This document shows, piece by piece, positions 36,592 through 46,688 of a DNA stretch of 64,000 nt. How positions within the stretch are numbered: position 1 is the stretch's first letter; each line of letters opens with the position of its first letter. The translations under genes were made by a program, and so were the position numbers. The DNA is from Site-B1 sp963722665 (lineage in GTDB: Bacteria; Bacteroidota; Bacteroidia; Flavobacteriales; Flavobacteriaceae): contig CAVRNW010000039.1 in assembly GCA_963722665.1 (NCBI GenBank), positions 71,290 to 135,289 of the forward strand. The letters are read 5' to 3'. The notes under the pieces are model-generated. The model made no database searches and had not been told where the DNA came from. It saw only the letters and a program-made list of their open reading frames with translations.

Positions 36592-37470
36592 CTATCCTCT
36601 TATTCTCATTCTATGTTCTCCTCCCCCACGGTTTCTTCCTCCATACATATCACGCATTTCTTCCATTTTCTTTTTCATGATATCATTATATTCCTGTCTA
36701 GAGACCTCCTTTCCCTTGGATGGGATTTTAAGTTCTTCTTTTACTTCCGGATTTAAAACAATTTTAGAACATAAAATAGTTGTTCTGTCAGAATTAACTT
36801 CCAGGATCAATCCAGGTAAACCATGATATTCGCCTGGCCCCTGACTAACAGGAATTTGAGGCGTGTACCATGCTGTAACAGTAACTTCTTTTGGCACTTC
36901 TATTTCATCGATTGGGTTTTTAACAGTTGTAGTATCCTTCTCCTTTTCATCAGTATCCCTGTCTCTTCTTCTCATGCTTCTAAAATCAAACTCATCTACT
37001 TTTTTAACAGCTGTTGCCTTATAACATAAATAGTTGCCAATCTGTTTGGTATCCCCTGACATTTTCCATTCCAATTTGGGTAAAGTATCACTAATTAAAA
37101 ATTGCTTACCAAAGAATTCCTGTTCCTGCAATAATTTACCGTCTTTAACATTTTTGTATTGCAGTCCACCGGCAAAACTTCCCATCATTCTGAATCCACC
37201 TCCTTGGCCCCCTGGAGCCTCTAATTTCTCTTCTTCCTTGTAGGTTGATTCACTTTTATTGAAGGTTAGTATAAAGGTCTTTTCAAACATGTTTTTCATG
37301 CGTTCGGCTATCCGTTTTTTCATTTCTTCATTCATTTCTCTACCTCCAAAATCCATATCCATTGTTGTCTTACTCTCGTAATAGGCTTTTCCCTGAAAAT
37401 CATTCTGAGCAGAGGCCACAGAAATAAACAAAAAGAACAGGATTGAGCAATAATTAATTAGTGTTTTCAT
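36592..37470 (-). CDS. GLPGLI family protein
   Basis: 292 residues with a signal peptide (1-21) and the name-giving motif in GPGEYHGLPGLILEVN near residue 215. The C-terminus is rich in Arg, Gly and Met. GLPGLI proteins are Bacteroidota-specific periplasmic proteins of unknown function, usually adjacent to a TonB-receptor-like barrel, as here. The two genes form an operon with a promoter-like TACTTTTG 26 bases before the start. Confidence 0.88.
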   Translation of the reverse strand: MKTLINYCSILFFLFISVASAQNDFQGKAYYESKTTMDMDFGGREMNEEMKKRIAERMKNMFEKTFILTFNKSESTYKEEEKLEAPGGQGGGFRMMGSFAGGLQYKNVKDGKLLQEQEFFGKQFLISDTLPKLEWKMSGDTKQIGNYLCYKATAVKKVDEFDFRSMRRRDRDTDEKEKDTTTVKNPIDEIEVPKEVTVTAWYTPQIPVSQGPGEYHGLPGLILEVNSDRTTILCSKIVLNPEVKEELKIPSKGKEVSRQEYNDIMKKKMEEMRDMYGGRNRGGGEHRMRIRG

Positions 37471-37495
37471 TATGAATAAGTATCGTTTATAAATT

Positions 37496-37503
37496 CAAAA
37501 GTA
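37496..37503 (-). promoter_or_regulatory. -7 promoter element upstream of the GLPGLI gene
   Basis: TACTTTTG on the minus strand fits TAnnTTTG; no clear TTG partner at -33. Confidence 0.45.
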
Positions 37504-37575
37504 AACTTAATGATCATATAGTCTATTAAAATTAACATAATTATTTATTCGACTTTATTTTCGTAATTTGCTGAT

Positions 37576-38352
37576 ATGAAATACTTTTTTTGCATCTTAT
37601 TTCTTCTTTGTTTTTCTCAAACAAAACCGGTGGTAGAAACTACATTTCTTAGTAAGACTCCAGTTAAGGACAAAAGTTTAATCGGTATGGATAATTTCAA
37701 CTCATCCTATTTCTTGGTTAACAACTCACTTATCAAAAAAACATCTGATCGGGATCTCAATTATAATAATTTACAATTGGGAACTATTGAATCCATCAAT
37801 ACTTTTAATCCGTTAAAGATCAATGTATTTTATAAGGATTTTAATTCGGTTGTCATCTTGGATAATCGGTTAGCCGAAATTTATAAAATTGATTTTAATA
37901 CCAATAAATCATATAAGAATGTATCTCTTATCTCCACCGGATATGACAATACTATTTGGATCTTCAATCAGGATACTCAGCAACTGGAACTTTTTGATTA
38001 TAAATCTAATACCATAAAAACGCGTACCTTGCCTGTAGAATCTGATGTGCTGGATCTAAAAAGCAATTTTAACTACTGCTGGCTATTGACCAAAGACTAT
38101 GTATACAAATTCAATTATTTTGGAACTAATATTTTAAAATTAAAGAATGAGGAATTTACAAGTTTATACAATATAAATGAAAACTTGCTACTGCAAAAAG
38201 ACAACAAATTATTTTTTTTAAAAAATAATTCATCTCAGCCAGTAGAAATTCAACTGCCAAAATTGTTAATAAATGCATTTTTTGTAAACAACGAAACCTT
38301 GTATATTTACGACGACGAATTTCTTTATAAATACCAATTAAAAATAAATTAA
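37576..38352 (+). CDS. conserved secreted hypothetical protein, possibly beta-propeller
   Basis: 258 residues, signal peptide at the N-terminus (MKYFFCILFLLCFSQTKP). The remainder alternates short beta-strands with repeated patterns ending in tyrosine/lysine-leucine pairs (LVNNSLIKK, VVILDNRLAEIYKIDF, TIWIFNQDTQQLELFDY, NENLLLQKDNKLFFL, NNETLYIYDDEFLYKYQL), which looks like a degenerate propeller. No enzyme motif. It ends two bases before a deoxynucleoside kinase start, so they are co-transcribed, but a functional link is not evident. Confidence 0.65.
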   Translation: MKYFFCILFLLCFSQTKPVVETTFLSKTPVKDKSLIGMDNFNSSYFLVNNSLIKKTSDRDLNYNNLQLGTIESINTFNPLKINVFYKDFNSVVILDNRLAEIYKIDFNTNKSYKNVSLISTGYDNTIWIFNQDTQQLELFDYKSNTIKTRTLPVESDVLDLKSNFNYCWLLTKDYVYKFNYFGTNILKLKNEEFTSLYNINENLLLQKDNKLFFLKNNSSQPVEIQLPKLLINAFFVNNETLYIYDDEFLYKYQLKIN

Positions 38353-38354
38353 CT

Positions 38355-38972
38355 ATGCATGTTGCAGTTGCAGGAAACATTGGCGCAGGAAAGACAACAC
38401 TAACAAAACTTCTGGCAAAGCACTTTAGGTGGGAATCACAATTAGAGGATGTCGTGGACAATCCTTACTTGGATGATTTCTATAATCAGATGGAGCGATG
38501 GAGTTTCAATTTACAAGTATATTTCTTAAATAGTCGGTTTCGGCAAGTTTTGCAAATAAGAAAAAGCGGTAAAGAGATCATTCAAGACAGAACTATTTAT
38601 GAAGATGCTCATATTTTTGCTCCCAATCTGCACGCTATGGGATTAATGACGAACAGGGATTTTGAGAATTATAAATCTTTATTTGACTTGATGGAATCTT
38701 TGGTTCAAGGTCCAGATTTACTAATTTATCTTAGAAGTTCAATTCCGAATTTAGTAGAACAAATTCATAAACGTGGACGAGAATATGAAAATTCGATTAG
38801 TATTGATTATTTAAGCCGATTGAACGAACGTTATGAAGCCTGGATCCATGGCTACGATAAAGGGAATTTATTAATAATTGATGTAGACGAATTAGATTTT
38901 GTGGCCAACCCTGAAGATCTTGGAAGTATTATCAATAAGATTGATGCTGAAATTTTCGGATTGTTCAAATAA
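38355..38972 (+). CDS. deoxynucleoside kinase
   Basis: 205 residues. P-loop GNIGAGKTT (residues 7-15), the DR-x-x-x-E motif in QDRTIYEDAHIF, and the arginine-rich lid KRGREYENSI identify the deoxyadenosine/deoxyguanosine kinase family, which salvages deoxynucleosides. The start ATG follows the previous stop by 2 bases. A strong terminator lies 18 bases downstream. Confidence 0.9.
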   Translation: MHVAVAGNIGAGKTTLTKLLAKHFRWESQLEDVVDNPYLDDFYNQMERWSFNLQVYFLNSRFRQVLQIRKSGKEIIQDRTIYEDAHIFAPNLHAMGLMTNRDFENYKSLFDLMESLVQGPDLLIYLRSSIPNLVEQIHKRGREYENSISIDYLSRLNERYEAWIHGYDKGNLLIIDVDELDFVANPEDLGSIINKIDAEIFGLFK

Positions 38973-38989
38973 CACTTAAAAGCATAAAT

Positions 38990-39019
38990 AAAAAACCACG
39001 CAAATTGCGTGGTTTTTTT
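38990..39019. terminator. bidirectional terminator between dNK and membrane pyrophosphatase
   Basis: CCACGCAA and TTGCGTGG are perfectly complementary, with AAAAAA before and TTTTTTT after, serving both converging genes. Confidence 0.9.
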
Positions 39020-39037
39020 ATTTGTAAAAGTGACTGA

Positions 39038-41497
39038 TTATTCATCAACTTCTTCAACTTCTTTTATAATTTTCTTGGTCTTAATTTTTACATTGCCATC
39101 TTTAGACTTATACGCTTCCAGTTTCGCCTCAACCTCTTCCATGGTTCCTTCAAAAACTTCCTCTTTAGTTACCTTTTCACCATTTTCTGTTGTAGTAGTT
39201 GTAACTATTGCTTTTGCGGTACCATCATCATTTTTCTGAACATCAACTTTTACTTCTTTTTCCATTTCCTTCGCTCCATCCATAAACATAACATCCTCTC
39301 CTTCTATTATATGTTCCTCCCCATCTTCATCAACCCAAACTTGTATATTTTCTGTTACAGCCATAGTTCCTGAAGCATCCAGTGCTATACTTGGTGCTAT
39401 AACCAAAGCCACCACAGACATCAACTTTAATAAGATATTCAATGATGGTCCAGAGGTGTCTTTAAAAGGATCTCCAACGGTATCTCCAACTACGGCAGCT
39501 TTATGAGCAGGAGTTCCTTTGCCACCTTTTTCTTCTATCATTTTTTTAGCATTATCCCAAGCCCCACCAGCATTAGATTGGAAGATGGCCATTAAAACAC
39601 CTGCAGTCGTAACTCCTGCTAATAAACCTCCCAGCATTTCTGCTCCACCGATAAACCCAGTTGCTACTGGCACCGCTAAAGCTAAAAGACCAGGGAAAAC
39701 CATTTCCTTTAAAGAAGCATTTGTTGATATTTCTACACATTTTTCATATTCAGCATAGCCATCTGCCGCATCAAATATTTTTCTATCTGCTGCAGTAGCT
39801 TTTGACATGTCTGAATCATATTTTCTCATAATTTCTAAAGCAGCTTTTAATTGAGGTATATCCTTAAACTGACGTCTAACCTCTTCTATCATCGCCATAG
39901 CTGCACGACCTACTGCTTTCATTGATAAGGCTGAAAATACAAATGGTAGCATTCCTCCTATTAATAATCCCGCCATAATAACTGGTTGAGACACGTCAAT
40001 AGCCGTTACATTTGCTGTTTTCATAAAAGCAGCAAATAGAGCAAGCGCTGTTAAGGCAGCAGATGCAATAGCAAACCCTTTCCCAATTGCAGCAGTTGTA
40101 TTTCCTACAGCGTCCAATTTATCGGTACGTTTACGAACTTCTTTTGGTAACTCAGCCATTTCGGCAATTCCACCGGCATTATCAGAAATTGGTCCATAAG
40201 CATCAACAGCTAATTGAATTCCTGTGTTTGCCAACATTCCAACTGCCGCTATAGCAATACCATATAATCCTGCAAAATAATGCGATAAAATAATGGCTGT
40301 TGCTATCAATAAAATTGGAATTGCAGTAGACATCATACCTACACCTAATCCTGCAATTATATTTGTTGCAGAACCAGTCTCAGATTGCCTTACAATAGAT
40401 GTTACAGGTTTTGAGCCTGTGCCTGTATAATATTCAGTTACTTTTCCAACAAAAAAGCCAGCTATTAATCCGACAACAGTTGCCATAAACACACCCCAGG
40501 ATCCAAAAGGTAACCCTTCAACACTCTCAGGGATCATAGCATTAATTAAAAAATAAGATGCAATGATCATTAAGGCTCCAGAACCAAACTCTCCTAAACT
40601 AAGAGCTTTATGAGGGCTTCCACCTTCTTTAACTCTAACCAAAAAGGTTCCTATTATAGACATTACAATTCCTGTTGCAGCTAAAACCAGTGGTAAATAA
40701 ACTGCTCCAAGGCCATCAAAGTCAGGAGTTATAATCAAAGCTCCTAAAACCATAGTACCAATAATTGAACCTACAAAAGACTCGAATAAATCTGCTCCCA
40801 TTCCGGCAACGTCTCCTACATTATCTCCTACATTATCGGCAATTGTTGCAGGATTCAAAGGATGGTCTTCAGGAATCCCCGCTTCTACCTTACCCACGAG
40901 GTCAGCACCAACATCAGCTGCTTTGGTATAAATTCCTCCACCTACTCGAGCAAATAATGCAATTGATGATGCTCCAAGTGAGAATCCGGAAAGCACATTT
41001 AGTACCATTTTAATATTTTCATCCGGCCACATGTTTTGATAGATCATAAAAAGTCCACTCAATCCCAAAACGCCAAGACCAACTACACCCATCCCCATTA
41101 CCGACCCACCTGCAAAAGCCACTTCCAACGCTTTACCAAGTGAAGTTCTTGCTGCCTGAGTTGTTCTTACATTGGCTTTAGTAGCAACTCGCATACCTAT
41201 AAATCCAGCTAATGCAGAACATATTGCCCCAACAATAAATGATACTGCAACCATTCCGTGTGAACCTACCTCAGAATTTCCTTTAAAAAATAATAAGACG
41301 GCAACAGCAGCCACAAAAATTGCTAAAATTTTATATTCAGCTTTTAAGAATGACATAGCTCCATCAGCAATATACTTTGCAATGTTTGTCATTTTTTCAT
41401 TGCCAGCATCTTGCTTTGAAACCCAGATATTTTTTATCCATACAAACAATAAAGCTAGAACTCCAAATGCAGGTAAAAGTGTTACAAATAATTCCAT
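39038..41497 (-). CDS. hppA: membrane-bound, K+-dependent ion-translocating pyrophosphatase with charged C-terminal tail
   Basis: 819 residues, about 16 membrane helices. Pyrophosphate-site motifs DVGADLVGKVE and DNVGDNVGDVAGMGADLFES are intact. GNTTAA (in LDAVGNTTAAIGKG) carries the alanine of K+-dependent enzymes rather than the lysine of K+-independent ones. Whether it pumps H+ or Na+ cannot be decided by eye. After the last helix there is an extra tail of about 113 residues, rich in Glu, Lys, Val and Thr (EDVMFMDGAKEMEKEV, IVTTTTTENGEKVTKEE), predicted soluble; most family members end near the membrane. A soluble pyrophosphatase gene lies upstream on the same strand, separated by a terminator. 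Confidence 0.93.
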   Translation of the reverse strand: MELFVTLLPAFGVLALLFVWIKNIWVSKQDAGNEKMTNIAKYIADGAMSFLKAEYKILAIFVAAVAVLLFFKGNSEVGSHGMVAVSFIVGAICSALAGFIGMRVATKANVRTTQAARTSLGKALEVAFAGGSVMGMGVVGLGVLGLSGLFMIYQNMWPDENIKMVLNVLSGFSLGASSIALFARVGGGIYTKAADVGADLVGKVEAGIPEDHPLNPATIADNVGDNVGDVAGMGADLFESFVGSIIGTMVLGALIITPDFDGLGAVYLPLVLAATGIVMSIIGTFLVRVKEGGSPHKALSLGEFGSGALMIIASYFLINAMIPESVEGLPFGSWGVFMATVVGLIAGFFVGKVTEYYTGTGSKPVTSIVRQSETGSATNIIAGLGVGMMSTAIPILLIATAIILSHYFAGLYGIAIAAVGMLANTGIQLAVDAYGPISDNAGGIAEMAELPKEVRKRTDKLDAVGNTTAAIGKGFAIASAALTALALFAAFMKTANVTAIDVSQPVIMAGLLIGGMLPFVFSALSMKAVGRAAMAMIEEVRRQFKDIPQLKAALEIMRKYDSDMSKATAADRKIFDAADGYAEYEKCVEISTNASLKEMVFPGLLALAVPVATGFIGGAEMLGGLLAGVTTAGVLMAIFQSNAGGAWDNAKKMIEEKGGKGTPAHKAAVVGDTVGDPFKDTSGPSLNILLKLMSVVALVIAPSIALDASGTMAVTENIQVWVDEDGEEHIIEGEDVMFMDGAKEMEKEVKVDVQKNDDGTAKAIVTTTTTENGEKVTKEEVFEGTMEEVEAKLEAYKSKDGNVKIKTKKIIKEVEEVDE

Positions 41498-41563
41498 ATT
41501 AAATTGATAAATTGTTAGTTAATTTAAATTTTTAATCGACTAAAAGTAATAAATTATAAGAGA

Positions 41564-41597
41564 TAAAAAAAACCCTCATATGATTATAAAAGGGTTC
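41564..41597 (-). terminator. intrinsic terminator after ppa
   Basis: On the minus strand AACCCTTTTATAATCA pairs its AACCCT with AGGGTT and is followed by eight T residues. Confidence 0.8.
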
Positions 41598-41621
41598 TTA
41601 ATTTTCCATCTCTAAATTTAA

Positions 41622-42149
41622 TTAAATTGTGAATGTTCTCTTCTTTTTATGGTCGCTTTCTTCATAACGCTCAGTAGATTTAGCAACAATCTCTAATGCC
41701 TCATCCCTATTTCCCCAGCCTCCTACATCGACCTTCTTTTTTTCTAAATCTTTATACACCTGAAAGAAATGCTCTATTTCCTTTACTTGATGAGGGTTCA
41801 TATCTGATATATCATTTAATTGATTCCAGATTGGATCTGAAGTAGGAACACAAATAATTTTCTCATCCGGACCTTTTTCATCTGTCATATGAAAAACACC
41901 TATAGGTTTTACTTCCATAACACACATTGGAAAAGTAGGTTCGCTTCCTAAAACCAATACATCTAAAGGATCCTTATCTAATGCCAGGGTTTCTGGTATA
42001 AAGCCATAATCTCCGGGATACATCATAGATGAAAACAACATCCTGTCAAAACGTATTTTATGAAGTGTGAAATCATATTCATATTTATTTCGGCTTCCTT
42101 TAGGAATTTCAATTAACACATCAAATGTTCTAAACTTATTTTTACTCAT
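41622..42149 (-). CDS. ppa: soluble inorganic pyrophosphatase, family I
   Basis: 175 residues. EIPKGSRNKYEYD near the N-terminus, the signature DKDPLDVLVLG (metal-binding aspartates) and DEKGPDEKIICVP show family I. It hydrolyses pyrophosphate in the cytosol. Next to it is the membrane pyrophosphatase that conserves the energy, an arrangement of two enzymes competing for one substrate. It has its own promoter. Confidence 0.94.
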   Translation of the reverse strand: MSKNKFRTFDVLIEIPKGSRNKYEYDFTLHKIRFDRMLFSSMMYPGDYGFIPETLALDKDPLDVLVLGSEPTFPMCVMEVKPIGVFHMTDEKGPDEKIICVPTSDPIWNQLNDISDMNPHQVKEIEHFFQVYKDLEKKKVDVGGWGNRDEALEIVAKSTERYEESDHKKKRTFTI

Positions 42150-42170
42150 ATTTATTCTAATTTAAGTGCT

Positions 42171-42201
42171 CAAAGATACTTAACTGAACACGTCTGAACA
42201 A
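42171..42201 (-). promoter_or_regulatory. promoter of ppa
   Basis: Minus-strand TTG (42199-42201), 20 bases, TATCTTTG (42171-42178): exact Bacteroidota promoter form, 22 bases from the start codon. Confidence 0.8.
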
Positions 42202-42276
42202 CTATTTACTGACTTGACTTTTAAATAATTTGTATTCTAATTCAATTCATTATTTTTATAGACTAACTTAGATCTT

Positions 42277-43137
42277 ATGAATTACTTTAAAACCCTTATA
42301 TTTTTTTTAATAGTGTGTTTCATTGTTGGCTGTAAATCAAAAGATGATAAAGACTCCCAAATTGAAATTCCAGTAACCAATCAAAGTAAAATAATTAAAA
42401 AAATAGTTGAGTTAAAAGCATCTGGTTATGAGATTATTGATTACCACGCTCACTTGAAAGGCGGTCTAACCATGGAAGAATTATTGGATCATTCCAAAAA
42501 AACAGGAATTAAATATGGTGTAGCCTTTAATGCGGGTGTTGGATTTCCAATTACAAATGATTCTACACTTCTAGCAAATTATGAGCAATACAAGGATTAC
42601 CCGGTTTATATGGCAATGCAGGCAGAAGGAAGAGAATGGGTGAATATGTTCTCAAAAGAAAACATTAAAACTTTTGATTATGTTTTTACTGATGCTATGA
42701 CCTGGACTGATAAAAAAGGCAGGACGAATGCGCCTTTGGATGCCTGAAGAAGTTTTTATAGATGATAAAGATGATTTTATGGATCAGCTGGTTGATCAAA
42801 TTATTGGTGTCATGGAACAATGAACCAATTGATATTTATGTAAATTCCACTTTTTTACCCGATATACTTCAACCGGAATATGATATCTCTTTGGACCAAA
42901 GAACGTATGGATAAAGTAATTGAAGCGGCAGCCAACAATAATATTGCAATTGAGATCAATGCACGTTATAAAATTCCATCCGCAACTTTTATAAAAAGGG
43001 CAAAAGCTGCCGGAGTAAGATTTAGTATGGGAACGAATAATGTGGATAAAGATCTTGGCACTTTAGCTTATGCTATTGAAATGATTGAAGTTTGCGGACT
43101 GGAACCTAATGACTTTTTTAAGCCGACCAATAAATAG
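42277..43137 (+). CDS. lipoprotein with metal-dependent hydrolase (PHP/amidohydrolase-like) domain (three frameshifts)
   Basis: Starts with a lipoprotein signal peptide; lipobox FIVGC puts the lipidated cysteine at residue 19. IIDYHAHLKGG resembles the first metal motif (H-x-H) of PHP/amidohydrolase barrels. The frame breaks near 42727, 42814 and 42885; deleting one base at each gives 285 residues with continuing text MRLWMPEEVFIDD, NNEPIDIYVNSTFLPDIL, SLWTKERMDKVIEAA and VRFSMGTNNVDKDLG. The C-terminal pattern (barrel strands followed by MGTNN) fits a PHP-type fold. The substrate is unknown. Three insertions in 160 bases match the error pattern seen elsewhere. Confidence 0.7.
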
Positions 43138-43189
43138 ACAAAAATATAATACGTAACTTTCAAAAAATCAGTTGAATATTGACTAAAAA

Positions 43190-44095
43190 ATGGCAGAAAA
43201 AAAAGATTTAGATTTTACGTATTCAACCATCGACGAAATTTTCCGTTTGAGCATGGGAGAAACAGGTGATTACAGCGGTGCAAAATATGATGGCGATTTT
43301 TCAATGTCCCTGGAGGAAGCTCAAAAAGCAAAACACAAATTTATAGCCGATAGTCTTAATATTAAAAAAGGCAGTAAAGTTCTTGATATGGCCTGTGGCT
43401 GGGCACCTTTTACGAGATATATTGTTCAGGAAAGAGAAGCCTCAAGTATTGGCTTGACCTTATCACAAGGACAAGCAGACGCATGCCGGAAAAATGGGTT
43501 TAATGTTTTGGTAAAAGATTGTCGCACTGTTAAACCAAAAGACTATGGAATGTTTGATGCCATTACATGTATTGGTGGATTAGAACATTTTTGTTCAGTC
43601 GAAGAATGGAAGGAGGGCAAACAGGAGAAAGTTTATGCAGATTTTTTCCAAACCTTGTATGACCTTTTGCCCAGTGGAGGTCGCTTTTACATGCAAACCA
43701 TGACTTTCAGTAAAAACATGGTTGATTTTGAAGATTTGGATGTCAATGCCGAGAAGGGATCCACAGCTTATATTATGGCCTTAATGGTTAAACAATTTCC
43801 TGGCTCATGGCTTCCTTATGGCCCTGAAATGGTCATACGAAATGCGGAACCTCATTTTAAATTAATTTCTCAAAGTAGTGGTAGATTAGATTATATTGAG
43901 ACTATTGGTCAATGGAGAAAAAAGTTTAGAAAGTTTAATCTAAAAAAGTATTGGTTGTACCTATCTCTTATTCCAAGATATATTTTTGATAGGGAATTCA
44001 GACATCTTGTAGCTATCTTTAAGGTAAGCCCTAACAGGGTTTGTTTTGAAAATGAAGTCATGGATCATTATCGTTTAGTCTTTGAAAAAAAATAG
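43190..44095 (+). CDS. SAM-dependent methyltransferase, cyclopropane-fatty-acid-synthase-like
   Basis: 301 residues with class-I methyltransferase motif VLDMACGWAPFTRYI (residues about 65-79), GLTLSQGQ after strand 2 as in CFA/mycolic-acid cyclopropane synthases, and CIGGLEHF in the active-site region. C-terminal part is basic. It sits 49 bases after the preceding hydrolase gene and upstream of a desaturase and a geranylgeranyl-reductase-like flavoprotein, so a role in modifying a lipid or isoprenoid is plausible. The substrate is not readable from sequence. Confidence 0.75.
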   Translation: MAEKKDLDFTYSTIDEIFRLSMGETGDYSGAKYDGDFSMSLEEAQKAKHKFIADSLNIKKGSKVLDMACGWAPFTRYIVQEREASSIGLTLSQGQADACRKNGFNVLVKDCRTVKPKDYGMFDAITCIGGLEHFCSVEEWKEGKQEKVYADFFQTLYDLLPSGGRFYMQTMTFSKNMVDFEDLDVNAEKGSTAYIMALMVKQFPGSWLPYGPEMVIRNAEPHFKLISQSSGRLDYIETIGQWRKKFRKFNLKKYWLYLSLIPRYIFDREFRHLVAIFKVSPNRVCFENEVMDHYRLVFEKK

Positions 44096-44156
44096 AAATT
44101 GTAGGTAGCAACTAACAATTAAACCTCATAATCGGCTATGTCTTAACAATTTAAGC

Positions 44157-44164
44157 TACCTTTG
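44157..44164 (+). promoter_or_regulatory. -7 promoter element for the desaturase gene
   Basis: TACCTTTG fits TAnnTTTG, 79 bases before the presumed ATG at 44244; -33 TTG not clear. Confidence 0.45.
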
Positions 44165-44243
44165 CAAAGTTAAATAACTAGGAATCTTTCTTTTTTTTAA
44201 TCTTTTTTCCTTTATTAGATTGTTTGATCTCCCCGGTATTTTA

Positions 44244-45369
44244 ATGACTATTACGCATTAAAATTTTTATTAATCAAAACATAGATCAAATCGAACATCC
44301 AAAATTTTCAAAAGAAGCAGGTCTTGCATTTTCCAAAACTTTAAGAAAAAAAGTTAGATTTTATTTCAAAACTAATAAGCTTGACAGACATGCTAACACC
44401 AGTATGGTAGCTAAGACCGTTTTAATGCTTAGCATATTTTTTCTTCCGTTAATTATTATAAATACAGGAATTATAACAATCCCATGGGTTCTTTTTTTGT
44501 TGTATATAACAAGTGGTCTTGGTATGGCCGGAATTGGCATGGGTGTTGCCCATGATGCGGTTCATGGATCATACTCAAGCAATCAAAAGATCAATAAGGT
44601 TATAGGTTATACCTTCAATCTCATTGGAGCAAATGCTACAGTTTGGAGAATTCAACATAATATACTACATCATACTTTTACAAATATTGAACATTCTGAT
44701 GATGATATTAATGCGCCATTTTTTCTTCGATTTTCTCCACATGCAAAAAAATATTGGACTCACCAGTTTCAGCATATCTATATCTGGTTTTTTTATTGTT
44801 TGGCTACAATATCATGGATCACAACAAAAGACTTTGTTAGGATAAACCGCTATCATAAAATGGGTTTTTTAAGTGAGAAAAATGAATTCCGAAATGCCCT
44901 TTTTAGTATTACAGGGTGGAAATTGTTATACTATTCATATGCACTAATTTTACCATTGTTTATGGTTGACTTACCATGGTGGATCATTGTACTTGCATTT
45001 TTAAGTATGCATTTTGTTACCGGACTTTTAATAAGCATTGTATTTCAGGTTGCTCACATTACACCTAGCTCCGAATTTCCTTTACCTGATGAAAACGGAC
45101 TTATTGCGGGAGACTGGTATACGCATCAATTTGCAACAACATGTAATTATGCGACAGGAAGTAAAATCTTTACTTGGCTCATTGGAGGGTTGAACTATCA
45201 AATTGAACACCATTTATTACCCGGAGTTTGTCATGTACATTATAAGGAATTGTCGAAGATAGTGGTGGATACAGCCAAAGAATATGATATTCCCTATAAT
45301 TCAAATAAAACTTTCTTTTCAGCGATTTCTGCCCATACTAAAATGTTGCATCAATTAGGGGTTTCGTAA
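44244..45369 (+). CDS. membrane fatty acid desaturase (one frameshift near the start)
   Basis: The three histidine boxes of membrane desaturases are present: HDAVH, HNILHH and QIEHH (in NYQIEHHLLPGVCH), the last of the front-end type with Gln. ATG at 44244 gives MTIT, and dropping one base near 44256 joins it to IKIFINQNIDQIEHP and the rest, 374 residues; otherwise the long frame has no start before 44404, which would cut off the cytoplasmic N-terminus. Four membrane segments around the boxes. It introduces a double bond into acyl chains, probably for membrane fluidity. Confidence 0.85.
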
Positions 45370-45607
45370 ATCATTCTATGTGCTTGTATAAATAAATACA
45401 AAATCACCAATCAACTTCAATAATGATCTAATCCTGTAATTTCATGATTAATTAGATCTAAGAGTAGTTTTTTAATGGTTTTATGATAGTTGTCATAAAA
45501 AATTAATAGAAATAAACCTACTTTAATATGTTTTCTTTGTTTATGTATAAATAATGCTGGAAGTAGAGATAAATGCTACTTCCTTTATAGAACACTAAGG
45601 CGAATAA

Positions 45608-46597
45608 ATGATATTCTCAGAAGTTATTATTATTGGAGGAGGACCGGCAGGTTCCACTTGCGCTTGGAAATTAAAACAAGACAATAAGGAATGCATACTA
45701 CTTGATTCGAAAATATTTCCAAGAACCAAATTATGCGCTGGATGGATAACTCCTAAAGTCATTGATCAACTTGAATTAGATGATTATCCATTCATACAAC
45801 TTAATGCCAATTATGTCAACTTCTTTGGCATTGATAAAAAACTAAAATCAAAATCCTATGCTATAAAGCGCTTCGAATTTGATGACTGGTTACTGAAAAG
45901 ATCAGGTGTGGATGTTTATCATCACAAGGTTAGAAATATAAAAAAGCAGGATGGATTTTATATTATAGATGATGTTTACAAATGTAAATATCTGGTAGGT
46001 GCAGGGGGAACCCATTGCCCTGTTTATAATTCATTTTTCAGGGAGCTACAACCTAGAAATAAGAATCATGAAGTTTGCTGTTTGGAGGAAGAAATAAAAT
46101 ATGATTATGAGGAAAAAGCAAGCCGTTGCTGGTTTTATGAACATGATATTCAAGGTTATTCATGGTGCATTTCAAAAAATGATGGCTACTTGAATATAGG
46201 AGTTGGAGCACTTTTCAAAGGTAAAAAAGTGAATATAAAAGAGCATTGGGATCATCTTGTTAAAAAACTCGATACACTTAACATTGTTAAAAACTATAAA
46301 TTCAAACCCAAAGGTTATGTGTATCAAATAAGAGACCGTATAGTTCAATGTAGAATAGATAATGCTTTCATAATAGGAGATGCCGCAGGTTTGGCAACAA
46401 CGGACCTCGGAGAAGGCATAGGGCCTGCAGTAGAGAGTGCAATGCGTGCAGCAGATTCGATCATTAATAAAACAAAATTTACATTGCATTCAATACATAA
46501 AAAAAGTGATCCAATTGCCATGGGTATAATGCTATTTCTATGGCGTATAGTTAACTTTTTTAAAATAAAAAGACTTTCAAAACTATCTTTTCGGTGA
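45608..46597 (+). CDS. FAD-dependent oxidoreductase, geranylgeranyl-reductase family
   Basis: 329 residues. FAD motif IIIGGGPAGSTCAWKL (residues 7-22), the family segment KLCAGWITPKVI, and the C-terminal FAD contact AFIIGDAAGLATTDLGEGI with GPAVESAMRAA. Members reduce isoprenoid double bonds (BchP/ChlP, archaeal lipids) or halogenate/oxidise aromatic acyl compounds, so the substrate is open. The C-terminus is short and hydrophobic. Same orientation as the preceding desaturase and methyltransferase, but separated by 238 bases without a clear terminator. Confidence 0.8.
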   Translation: MIFSEVIIIGGGPAGSTCAWKLKQDNKECILLDSKIFPRTKLCAGWITPKVIDQLELDDYPFIQLNANYVNFFGIDKKLKSKSYAIKRFEFDDWLLKRSGVDVYHHKVRNIKKQDGFYIIDDVYKCKYLVGAGGTHCPVYNSFFRELQPRNKNHEVCCLEEEIKYDYEEKASRCWFYEHDIQGYSWCISKNDGYLNIGVGALFKGKKVNIKEHWDHLVKKLDTLNIVKNYKFKPKGYVYQIRDRIVQCRIDNAFIIGDAAGLATTDLGEGIGPAVESAMRAADSIINKTKFTLHSIHKKSDPIAMGIMLFLWRIVNFFKIKRLSKLSFR

Positions 46598-46688
46598 TAT
46601 TTGCACATGCTAAAAAGCTACGATATTCAGGCAATGTTCAACTATTCCATTGAGTCGAAATAATAGATCAATCCTGAATTAAACAGGT

